Shown here: positions 41,501 through 48,449 of the stretch, in pieces
Position numbering within the stretch: position 1 is the stretch's first letter
Layout: the number at the start of each line of letters is the position of its first letter
NCBI RefSeq assembly: GCF_019200975.1
Contig: NZ_JAHTMR010000002.1
Span: 124,001-188,000, forward strand
DNA: 64,000 nucleotides
Origin: Pseudomonas sp. PD9R
GTDB lineage: Bacteria; Pseudomonadota; Gammaproteobacteria; Pseudomonadales; Pseudomonadaceae
Direction: 5' to 3'
Made by a program: the position numbers and the translations under genes
The notes under the pieces: model-generated
What the model was told of the DNA's origin: nothing
Database searches by the model: none
Seen by the model: only the letters and a program-made list of their open reading frames with translations

Positions 41501-43218
41501 AGTCGAGGGGCGATCTCCCATTTGCCTGCGGCGTTCAGGCGTACAGGAATCGAACCGGAGAAGGCATTGGGATTGGCAGGGTCGATGATCGCCCAGGTGC
41601 CGGGACCGTTGAGGTTCTTTTCAAAGCGCACGTAATAGGCAGCGTCGTTCAGGGGGATTGCGGTCGACAGGCTGGACGGGAGTCGATGGATGCCCTGGAA
41701 TTTTCCTGGCTCACGGACCAGCGTTTCCACGCCGAGGCGCTCATCGATCTTGAAGGCATCAGGTATTGAGGAAGTTGTGGGGGATAACTGCGGGTCCTCG
41801 TCCAATTCCTCGACCAGGCGTTCATCCGACAAGTCGATGCCTTGGGACGGTTTTGTGCTTTCAATGAGTTCGGCCATTTCCGTCGCTTCGGCCACATCAA
41901 TCTCCGGGCCGATTTCTTGTAATGAGCCCGGCCCCTTGAGAACCAGCAGGTTAAACAACAAATCAATGCCGCTGAATACGGCCCCCAAGACGCCGGCCTT
42001 GCGCTCTGCGGCGGTTTTGCCGTTTACAGCCTGATCAATGTTCAAGCCCAGGTTGACGATGCTGGCACCGATCAGCGGCAAAGCGATCGGCCACCCGACG
42101 ACCGCCATCGGGCCGAACACTTTCACGCCTGCACTGAGATAGCCGATCCAGAGTTTTTCCCGTAAATCGCCATTGGAGGTCAATGAGAGCGCGGCCTCCG
42201 CAAACATCGCGTCTTTGGTCGAATCACGCAGCCAACTGAAGGCGTCGCCGGTGATGATCTGGTTTTTCTGGTTGATGAGGTGATGGTCGTACTTGCCCCA
42301 GGTGCTGACCAACCGGTTCATGAGGTCGGTGATGTTTTCGGCGACAGCCTGACGATCGGCCAGGGAAAAATGCGTCATGAATGCCTGGCGTGCGTCCTCC
42401 TTGTTCATGTGCTGCAACATCCAGTAGTGCATGTCCGTGGCGGTTTCCAGCACCTGGAAGGCATTGGTTTCACCGGGCAGGTAAACAATCTGTCGGCCTT
42501 TGGGCGCTACAAAGCGAAGAATATTGGTGGCGACGTAGCCATCGACATCCAGCGTTCGAACGCTGTCAGGGGCCGGGTGTTGTGCTTGCAACAACTGCAA
42601 ACTGACCGGCCAGGTGATCGGGCCGATGACCGCATGGGAGACGAACTGGAAGTCCTCGTCGCTCAACTGGCGCTTGTCCCGTGCCTGTACGGCTTTGATC
42701 AGGAAATTGCACTTGGCCAGCGTGCGAAAGTCGGCACCGGATTTATCCCAGTACGCCGTCAGCTTTTCGGAGTACAGCGCACTGAAATCGATGCTCCAGA
42801 AATCCTTCAGCACCTCGTGGCCGTGCAGGCGCACTTCGTTGGTTTCATTGAAGGTGCCGGCGTTGGGACCTGCGGTGTAGAAACCTGCGTAGACATCCAG
42901 CAGGTCGGCGTTGTCCTGGTCGGCGGCACGGAAGCGGTGGATCACCAGTTGCGTCAGCGTCATGGTCGAGGTCGGGGTTGCCTTGACATGCTCCCAACCG
43001 GTGAACGCTTTCGTGCTGCTTTGCGACGCGTCAAAGCGGTGGAAGTAGACCTTGTCCGGATCGAGGCCGGTGATGTCGTACTTTTTCAGCAGGTCGCTGG
43101 CGACGTCATGGGCCGTGTCTTGCAGGCTGGGGCAGGTCTGGATGACGGTGGTGGCGATGGCCTTGAGGGCGGCCTTGTCGGCGGCATTGGGCAATGGGCG
43201 TGATTCTGTCGGGTTCAT
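38548..43218 (-). CDS. Large dermonecrotic-toxin-like protein with a duplicated EreA/ChaN-like module
   Basis: This is a 1556-residue protein. Residues 1 to about 470 resemble the N-terminal domain of Pseudomonas proteins labelled dermonecrotic toxin (segment IVYLPGETNAF ... FMTHFSLADRQ), with hydrophobic stretches near 354-387 and 407-425 that could act in membrane insertion. Two copies of a module follow. Each starts PGKFQGI at residues 503 and 1063, continues with AIIDPANP and FSGSIPVRLNA, carries an EreA/ChaN-like domain (near 725 and 1253; SIGSKQFLIENM and GIGSKQWLIENM) and ends with a GDxRxQVxxPW unit. The fold of this domain is shared with the C2 domain of Pasteurella multocida toxin. 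Copy 2 has GESH and GNSH; copy 1 has GEHY and NQEN, so it looks degenerate. No signal peptide or adjacent secretion or immunity gene is seen. Function as a toxin is inferred. Confidence 0.75.
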   Translation of the reverse strand: MNPTESRPLPNAADKAALKAIATTVIQTCPSLQDTAHDVASDLLKKYDITGLDPDKVYFHRFDASQSSTKAFTGWEHVKATPTSTMTLTQLVIHRFRAADQDNADLLDVYAGFYTAGPNAGTFNETNEVRLHGHEVLKDFWSIDFSALYSEKLTAYWDKSGADFRTLAKCNFLIKAVQARDKRQLSDEDFQFVSHAVIGPITWPVSLQLLQAQHPAPDSVRTLDVDGYVATNILRFVAPKGRQIVYLPGETNAFQVLETATDMHYWMLQHMNKEDARQAFMTHFSLADRQAVAENITDLMNRLVSTWGKYDHHLINQKNQIITGDAFSWLRDSTKDAMFAEAALSLTSNGDLREKLWIGYLSAGVKVFGPMAVVGWPIALPLIGASIVNLGLNIDQAVNGKTAAERKAGVLGAVFSGIDLLFNLLVLKGPGSLQEIGPEIDVAEATEMAELIESTKPSQGIDLSDERLVEELDEDPQLSPTTSSIPDAFKIDERLGVETLVREPGKFQGIHRLPSSLSTAIPLNDAAYYVRFEKNLNGPGTWAIIDPANPNAFSGSIPVRLNAAGKWEIAPRLGLRGGMDLSAVSAEGAASQPVVEEWARSPGVTVPGLEDPEMRNWALGGADVHGLFRRVWTIGGVDVRSVLGADADAVRPPHLLAPNFNEQTLSLSEFDLAQEEPRRILISDANAYYELHPATPRLTVASTAQINTPAELLETALDTKPGLVVGEHYGSIGSKQFLIENMPVLARRGVKTLYLQELLANVNQGELDAFARTGEMPEELESYLKKLDFKAGNDPEGKSSLLALVKAANAQRIRVQAIDMTTTYNINKDALSQVPNSQMARSFFASEVIQFNEQLKGPAKWVALVNQENMTRFRGYQGISEQTDALSIRIDDVPPGQAQPISSDPGLAVEYADYPDAPVEASPDLTDPMNTLALIKGDWRVQVQSPWAYRSPQDLRALLPEPGMFTFQRYRSSCLVVYRNAQNRLADSVIRLTPGGRLNLDTPLRPAYESMTVDDFDELKQALTARGMRPMGWSTLTEIEQHPVVPDHWQANELLEGATPGSEPGKFQGIYRLNANPSAAILMNDTAYHVRYETDINGGGHWAIIDPANPESFSGSIPVRLNAEGEWETVSRNGLMGGGKTPVAPIRFVDRAATTPLPATDYDVPGQLKPDLEEGAAGRNDDALRDVYDSMHAFDPYRDFKAIRKRLYRDAIGFYKNLVLPARPPVPQLEPAASAEEIIEKTLENARGLVIGESHDGIGSKQWLIENMELLASKNVKTLYMEHLLTDFHQAALDSFARTGVMPKELESYLKALDTGNITDPLGRDTFLQVVREAGKQGVHVQAIDCMASYRLNGMDIISGQERIVDETARQKMMNYFARSIIRTDQAVRGAHKWVALMGNSHSNTFEGVAGVSELEEAIGIRVEDVAEGASSGIEVDPGKILPTGNGVMDRAALVRGDLRLQVEAPWRAQTMSEIEALLPRYGMYTLKLQPRMTYLVHRSRSKELVRTLIETDAGRYYIERPNWPSVSGKRYDSIKELLQGLDDMGLRLAGWSRPL

Positions 43219-43405
43219 GCGCTCTCTGTCCTTGAGAAGTGGGCATTGACGATGACCGGTTTTTTCAAGGCATGTGCACTACATAGTTATGCCTGTGGAA
43301 GATCTGCGACCCCAGGTCGCCCTTACTGTTTCGCAACCGCAGGTGTATCGTATTCGCCTTTTGCGGGCCTTGGGCCTGTCGCTGATACGTGAGGTAGTTG
43401 AGTTC

Positions 43406-44785
43406 ATGTCCTTTACCCGTCGACAAATACTCGGTGGTCTGGCCGGTCTTGTGGTGGTTGGCGTGGGGGCCGGTGGCGCGTCGCGTTACTGGCTGGGCAA
43501 GATGGCCGATGCTGATGAGGCCGGCCACGACTATGAGCTGATTGCCGCACCGCTGGACGTCGAGTTGGTGGCCGGGCACAAGACCCCGGCCTGGGCCTTC
43601 GGCCCGTCGGCACCAGGCACCGAACTTCGGGTGCGTCAGGGGGAATGGCTGCGGGTGCGATTCATCAACCACCTGCCGGTCGCCACCACCATTCACTGGC
43701 ACGGCATCCGCCTGCCGCTGGAAATGGACGGCGTGCCTTACGTGTCGCAACTGCCGGTGCTGCCGGGTGAATACTTCGACTACAAATTCCGCGTGCCGGA
43801 CGCGGGCAGCTACTGGTATCACCCTCACGTGAACAGCAGCGAAGAACTCGGTCGTGGTCTGGTCGGGCCGCTGATCATCGAAGAGCGCGAGCCTGCCGGT
43901 TTCAAGTACGAGAAAACCTTGAGTCTCAAGAGTTGGCACGTCGATGAAGAAGGCGCTTTTGTCGCGTTCAGCGTACCTCGCGAAGCAGCCCGTGGCGGTA
44001 CGGCGGGGCGTTTGTCGACCATCAACGGGGTCTCGCAAGCGGTGATCGACTTGCCTGCCGGGCAGATCACTCGCGTGCGTCTGCTTAACCTCGACAACAC
44101 GCTGACTTATCGACTGAATATTCCGGGCGTCGAAGCGCAGATTTATGCGCTGGACGGCAACCCCATCGAGCCGCGACCGCTCGGCAAGGAATACTGGCTT
44201 GGCCCCGGCATGCGCATTTGCCTGGCGATCAAGGCCCCACCGGCTGGTGAAGAACTGGCCCTGCGCAACGGCCCCGTACGCTTGGGCACGTTTCGTTCGG
44301 TGGCCAACACCGATGCGCCGACCGACTGGCCGCCCGCGCTGCCCGCCAATCCGGTGGCCGAGCCGGACCTGGCCAATGCCGAGAAACTCAACTTCAATTT
44401 CGAATGGGTAGGCTCGGTGTCGGTGAATGTCGACAACGGCAAGCCACCGAGCCTGTGGCAGATCAACGGCAAGGCCTGGGACATCACCGACAAGACCTGC
44501 GCCGACCGCCCGATTGCCAAACTCGAAAAGGGCAAGAGCTACATTTTCGAATTGAAGAACATGACTCAGTATCAACACCCGATTCACCTGCACGGCATGA
44601 GCTTCAAGGTCATCGCCTCGAACCGGCACAAGGTCATTCCGTACTTCACCGACACCTATCTGCTGGGCAAGAACGAGCGCGCGCAAGTGGCGCTGGTGGC
44701 GGATAACCCCGGCGTGTGGATGTTCCATTGCCATGTGATCGATCACATGGAAACCGGCCTGATGGCCGCCATCGAGGTGGCGTGA
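43406..44785 (+). CDS. Multicopper oxidase with Tat signal
   Basis: This 459-residue periplasmic laccase-like oxidase begins with a twin-arginine signal (MSFTRRQILGGLAGLVVVG). All four copper motifs are present: HWHG, HPHV, HPIHLHG and HCHVIDHMETGLM, giving one type 1 and one trinuclear site. It lacks the methionine-rich insert of CueO, so a copper-efflux role is not certain. ATG 43406 is preferred because it gives the Tat start; an in-frame ATG at 43274 would bury it. Its stop overlaps the tadA start by one base (TGATG). As I remember, a homologue (PA3768) lies between guaA and tadA in P. aeruginosa. Confidence 0.92.
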   Translation: MSFTRRQILGGLAGLVVVGVGAGGASRYWLGKMADADEAGHDYELIAAPLDVELVAGHKTPAWAFGPSAPGTELRVRQGEWLRVRFINHLPVATTIHWHGIRLPLEMDGVPYVSQLPVLPGEYFDYKFRVPDAGSYWYHPHVNSSEELGRGLVGPLIIEEREPAGFKYEKTLSLKSWHVDEEGAFVAFSVPREAARGGTAGRLSTINGVSQAVIDLPAGQITRVRLLNLDNTLTYRLNIPGVEAQIYALDGNPIEPRPLGKEYWLGPGMRICLAIKAPPAGEELALRNGPVRLGTFRSVANTDAPTDWPPALPANPVAEPDLANAEKLNFNFEWVGSVSVNVDNGKPPSLWQINGKAWDITDKTCADRPIAKLEKGKSYIFELKNMTQYQHPIHLHGMSFKVIASNRHKVIPYFTDTYLLGKNERAQVALVADNPGVWMFHCHVIDHMETGLMAAIEVA

Positions 44786-45279
44786 TGCGCCAGATACGTC
44801 CCGCTACCATCATCGACCGCAGCCGTGATCAAGACTTCATGCGCGAAGCGCTGGCCCTCGCTGCCCAAGGCGCGGCCCTCGGCGAAGTGCCGGTAGGCGC
44901 GGTGCTGGTGCAGGACGGTGAAATCATCGGGCGTGGCTTCAACTGCCCGATCATCGGTAACGACCCGAGCGCCCACGCCGAAATGGTCGCGATCCGCGCG
45001 GCCGCCCAGGCCGTCAGCAACTATCGCCTGCCGGGCAGTACGCTGTACGTGACGCTGGAACCGTGCAGCATGTGCGCCGGGCTGATCGTGCATTCGCGGA
45101 TTGCGCGGGTGGTGTACGGCGCGCTGGAGCCGAAAGCGGGGATCGTACAAAGCCAGGGACAGTTTTTTACCCAGGGCTTTTTGAATCATCGGGTGCTGTA
45201 TGACGGCGGGGTGTTGGCGGAGGAGTGTGGGGCGGTGTTGAGCGAATTCTTCAAGGCTCGACGCGCGAGCCGGGAGTGA
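44785..45279 (+). CDS. tadA: tRNA-specific adenosine deaminase
   Basis: This 164-residue zinc deaminase converts A34 of tRNA-Arg(ACG) to inosine. Zinc ligands and catalytic residues are H64 and E66 in HAEMVAIR and C94 and C97 in PCSMC. ATG 44785 overlaps the multicopper oxidase stop, so the two are translationally coupled. The usual Pseudomonas neighbours downstream (mltF and purL) are about 20 kb away in this window; here a REP pair and cmoB follow. Confidence 0.96.
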   Translation: MRQIRPATIIDRSRDQDFMREALALAAQGAALGEVPVGAVLVQDGEIIGRGFNCPIIGNDPSAHAEMVAIRAAAQAVSNYRLPGSTLYVTLEPCSMCAGLIVHSRIARVVYGALEPKAGIVQSQGQFFTQGFLNHRVLYDGGVLAEECGAVLSEFFKARRASRE

Positions 45280-45358
45280 GATCAAAAGATCGCAGCCTTC
45301 GGCAGCTCCTACAGGGATCAATGTAGGAGCTGCCGAAGGCTGCGATCTTTTGATCTTG
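45280..45358. repeat. REP pair, GCTGCCG family (R14), tadA/cmoB junction
   Basis: Perfect inverted pair GATCAAAAGATCGCAGCCTT ... AAGGCTGCGATCTTTTGATC filling the whole space between convergent tadA and cmoB. Confidence 0.94.
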
Positions 45359-45360
45359 CT

Positions 45361-46317
45361 TTATTTGCGGGCCACGAGGACTGCCCGCATTGGCGCTGGT
45401 AACCCTTCAACGGTCTTGCTGTGATCTTGCGGATCAAGGAAATCACTCAACGACTGATACTTCATCCACTCCGTCCCGCGCTGTTCCTCGACCGTGGTCA
45501 CGCTCACGTCCACGCATTTCACATCGGTGAAGCCCGCACGCCGTAGCCACAATTCCAGCGCCGGCACCGACGGCAGGAACCACACATTACGCATCTGCGC
45601 ATAACGGTCTTCCGGCACCAGCACCTGATGCTTGTCGCCTTCGACCACCAGCGTTTCCAGCACTAACTCACCACCCTTGACCAGGCAGTCCTTCAGCGCC
45701 AGCAAATGCTCGATGGGTGAACGGCGGTGGTAGAACACGCCCATGGAAAACACCGTGTCGAACCCTTCGAGATTCGGCGGCAAGTCTTCGAAAGGAAACG
45801 GCAGGTGCCAGGCATTGGGCTCCGAGAGGTAACGCTGCACCGCCTGGAACTGGCAGAAGAACAGCCAGTTCGGATCGACACCGATCACGCTGTCCGCGCC
45901 GGCACCGAGCATGCGCCACATGTAGTAGCCGTTACCGCAGCCGACATCGAGGATGCGCTTGCCCTTGAGGTCCAGATGCGGCGCGACCCGCGACCATTTC
46001 CAGTCCGAGCGCCATTCGGTGTCGACGTGCACGCCGAACAGGTCGAACGGCCCTTTGCGCCATGGCGACAAGCCCATCAACGCGGTGCGCATTTGCGCAC
46101 GGGTTTCATCGTCGCAATCGGTGTCCAGTTTCAGACCGTTCAACAGGTCGACTTCAGTCGGCTGGATTTTCGGCAAGGCGTCCAGCGCGCTTTGCCAGCG
46201 TTCCAGGTCGCCGTGACCCTTTTCCATTTTCTTGTCGAGTTGCGCCTGCAGGGTGTTGGCCCAATCGGCCAGCGGCGTGCCAGCCAGACGGCGGGCGAGG
46301 GGGTACAGATCAATCAT
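45361..46317 (-). CDS. cmoB: tRNA U34 carboxymethyltransferase
   Basis: This 318-residue enzyme transfers the carboxymethyl group of carboxy-S-adenosylmethionine to 5-hydroxyuridine at tRNA position 34, giving cmo5U. It shows the SAM-fold motif [21 protein letters not shown] and the family segments [20 protein letters not shown] and [16 protein letters not shown]. It overlaps the upstream cmoA gene by 4 bases, so the two enzymes of the pathway are made together. Confidence 0.96.
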   Translation of the reverse strand: MIDLYPLARRLAGTPLADWANTLQAQLDKKMEKGHGDLERWQSALDALPKIQPTEVDLLNGLKLDTDCDDETRAQMRTALMGLSPWRKGPFDLFGVHVDTEWRSDWKWSRVAPHLDLKGKRILDVGCGNGYYMWRMLGAGADSVIGVDPNWLFFCQFQAVQRYLSEPNAWHLPFPFEDLPPNLEGFDTVFSMGVFYHRRSPIEHLLALKDCLVKGGELVLETLVVEGDKHQVLVPEDRYAQMRNVWFLPSVPALELWLRRAGFTDVKCVDVSVTTVEEQRGTEWMKYQSLSDFLDPQDHSKTVEGLPAPMRAVLVARK

Positions 46318-47057
46318 GGCAAGGCAATCAACGAGGCAAAGTTAAGACACTGGAACCACGGCACGACTTTCGAGAACCCGGCGGCCAACAGGCGTTCGCG
46401 GTGTTCTTCAAGGCTGTCGGGCTTCATGACGTTTTCGATGGCGCTGCGCTTCTGGGCGATTTCCAGTTCGCTGTAGCCGTTGGCGCGTTTGAAGGCGATG
46501 TGCAGGTCGGTGAGCAACGCGTGCTCCTGCTCGTCTTCAAAGCGCAGTTTTTCCGAGAGGATCAGCGCACCGCCGGGCAGCAGCGATTGGCGGATGCGGC
46601 TGAGCAATGCCGTGCGCTGATCAGGGGCGATGAATTGCAGGGTGAAATTCAGCGCCACCACCGAGGCCGGCTGGAATTGCAGCGCGAGAATGTCACCTTC
46701 GATCACCTCGACCGGCAGCAACTCCTGGAACATCGAGTCCTGACCGTTGAGGTATTCGCGGCAGCGCTCGACCATCGCCGCAGAGTTATCCACAGCGATG
46801 ACGCGGCAACCGTCGGTGCGCACGTGACGGCGCAATGCCTGGGTCACGGCACCGAGGGACGAACCCAGGTCGTAGAGCACGCTATTGGGCTGCGCGAACT
46901 GCGCGGCAAGCACGCCGAGGTTTTCGACAATGGTCGGATAACCTGGCACCGAGCGCTTGATCATGTCCGGGAACACCCGCACCACGTCCTCGTTAAAGGC
47001 GAAGTCAGGCACCTGGGCCAAAGGCTGGGCGAAAAGGCGATCGGGTTCTTTGCTCAC
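46314..47057 (-). CDS. cmoA: Carboxy-S-adenosyl-L-methionine synthase
   Basis: This 247-residue SAM-fold enzyme makes carboxy-SAM from SAM and prephenate for CmoB. The start [25 protein letters not shown] and the segments [15 protein letters not shown] and [11 protein letters not shown] are those of CmoA. It is the first gene of the cmoA-cmoB pair on the minus strand; a REP pair lies about 84 bases upstream. Confidence 0.96.
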   Translation of the reverse strand: MSKEPDRLFAQPLAQVPDFAFNEDVVRVFPDMIKRSVPGYPTIVENLGVLAAQFAQPNSVLYDLGSSLGAVTQALRRHVRTDGCRVIAVDNSAAMVERCREYLNGQDSMFQELLPVEVIEGDILALQFQPASVVALNFTLQFIAPDQRTALLSRIRQSLLPGGALILSEKLRFEDEQEHALLTDLHIAFKRANGYSELEIAQKRSAIENVMKPDSLEEHRERLLAAGFSKVVPWFQCLNFASLIALP

Positions 47058-47140
47058 GGCGGTTCCAGCGGCGTAGATGAAAAGGCCGGCATTTTAGCCA
47101 ACTTGCGGCACGGATGCGCGGGTTGTCTGATAAAGCGCCA

Positions 47141-47219
47141 AATCAAAAAATCGCAGTGTGCGGCAGCTCCTGCATTGAAATGCGATCCATGTAGGAGCTG
47201 CCGCAGGCTGCGATCTTTT
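47141..47219. repeat. REP pair, GCTGCCG family (R15)
   Basis: Inverted pair AAAAAATCGCAGTGTGCGGC ... GCCGCAGGCTGCGATCTTTT upstream of cmoA. One arm has the variant GCAGTGTG. Confidence 0.88.
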
Positions 47220-47221
47220 TC

Positions 47222-47863
47222 TCAAGCTGAACGCGGTGTCTGATCAAACGCCGAAGCAGTAATGCCCCATTGCCCCAGCCAGTAGCTGAGAATGATCACG
47301 TAAGCCGCCGCCTCGAACGGCACGACAAAGCGGCTGATACCAATCACGCTGTCGGAAAAAACAAACGCCACCGCCCCGGCGGCAGCCAACAGTGCCGAGC
47401 GTTTGGGCACATCGGTACCGACCCGGGCCAGTGCCCGCCAGAGCATGGCGCTGATCGCCAGGCCATAAACAATCACCGGAATCAGCAACGGTCCCAGCCC
47501 GTGAGAGATCAGAATCCCCAGCAATACGGCACCGACACTGAGGGCCAGGATCAGTGGCAATACCGCCAATCGCCGGCAATCGCTCAAATAGGCTTTCAGA
47601 TAAGCCAAATGCGCGACCAGAAACGCCCCGAGCCCAAACACAAACAAATCCCCCGGCCACGCCAGCAATACGTCGCCGAGCAGGGAGAAAATCAAGCCGA
47701 GGCTGATCCAGCGCCGATATTCGCTGGGCGGCGCATCGTTCAGCCAGCCGAGCAGCGCCAGTACGGGCAGCGGCTTGACCAGCAGGCACAGCAGCGCGGC
47801 ATGCACGCTGAGGCCGTAAAGGAACGTCACCGCGCCCATCAGCGCCAGAATCAGCCAGCCCAC
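47222..47863 (-). CDS. YhhN-family (lysoplasmalogenase-like) membrane protein
   Basis: This 213-residue protein is almost entirely membrane helices (about seven or eight). It shows family motifs KPLP near residue 30, SLLGDVLLAW in the middle and FSDSVIGISRF in the C-terminal third. Members include TMEM86-type lysoplasmalogenases; the bacterial substrate is unproven. The stop codon is close to the REP pair of the cmoA upstream region. It is adjacent to and co-directional with the icp-like lipoprotein gene (2 bases apart), so the two may share a transcript with lon2 upstream. Confidence 0.85.
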   Translation of the reverse strand: MGWLILALMGAVTFLYGLSVHAALLCLLVKPLPVLALLGWLNDAPPSEYRRWISLGLIFSLLGDVLLAWPGDLFVFGLGAFLVAHLAYLKAYLSDCRRLAVLPLILALSVGAVLLGILISHGLGPLLIPVIVYGLAISAMLWRALARVGTDVPKRSALLAAAGAVAFVFSDSVIGISRFVVPFEAAAYVIILSYWLGQWGITASAFDQTPRSA

Positions 47864-47865
47864 GG

Positions 47866-48258
47866 TCAGTTAACCGCGATGTCGCAGTCGAACGATTCCA
47901 CCGGCAGCACTTCCGGCGCCCAAGGCTGCTGCGAGGTCAGGCGCAAACGCCCGGTGCCGCTGGCGAACGCTTGAAAACGCCAGGTCGACACGCCGGCCGC
48001 ACCCACGACGCCGGCATCTTCCGGGTTTCGATATACCTCTGGGCCAAGCGCGCGCAACACACCACCGGCCGAATCCTGAATCGCCCAGCGGTAACCCGTG
48101 GTCGGATTGCTCGGCAGGGTCAGGATCAGGTTTTGCCCGCTGGCGAGTTGCACCGGGCATTCGCTTTGTTTTTCCACGGTCACGTTGTGCTTCGGTTGCG
48201 TGGCGCAAGCGGCCAGCAGCGAGAGGGCGAGGGGGACAAACAGGCGAGTGGGGGACAT
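47866..48258 (-). CDS. Chagasin-type cysteine protease inhibitor lipoprotein (I42 family)
   Basis: This 130-residue lipoprotein has a signal ending in the lipobox LLAAC and an I42 (chagasin) beta-sandwich. The loop NPTTGYRW and the segment STWRFQAF, two of the three protease-contact loops, are visible. ATG 48258 is chosen because it begins the signal (MSPTRLFVPLALSLLAAC); an in-frame start 24 bases earlier adds residues before the signal. As I remember, the P. aeruginosa homologue Icp (PA0778) lies next to the AsrA/Lon-like protease gene, and here it also lies next to lon2, with a REP pair between. The gene may be named icp. Confidence 0.85.
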   Translation of the reverse strand: MSPTRLFVPLALSLLAACATQPKHNVTVEKQSECPVQLASGQNLILTLPSNPTTGYRWAIQDSAGGVLRALGPEVYRNPEDAGVVGAAGVSTWRFQAFASGTGRLRLTSQQPWAPEVLPVESFDCDIAVN

Positions 48259-48352
48259 AAGGTCAGTGGCTCCGGCATTCACGACGAACGGCGAGCATAA
48301 CCGAGATGAGACAAAGTGTGACAGCCAGCGGAGGCAGGTGGTGGCCGGGCCA

Positions 48353-48427
48353 ACGCATTCGCGGGTAAGCCTCGCTCCTACAGGTTTGATGCAACCTTGT
48401 AGGAGCGAGGCTTGCCCGCGAATGCGA
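48353..48427. repeat. REP pair, GCGGGCAAG family (R16)
   Basis: Inverted pair CGCATTCGCGGGTAAGCCTC ... GAGGCTTGCCCGCGAATGCG between lon2 and the icp-like gene. Confidence 0.92.
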
Positions 48428-48449
48428 TATTACTGGCGCTACATCACTG

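Noticed and set aside
43230..43260. Possible attachment-site copy (AGTGGGCATTGACG) matching the guaA 3' end (AGTGGGAATGATTG) on the other side of the toxin-like gene
   Set aside because: Only about six consecutive bases agree, no integrase is present, and such a match is expected by chance.
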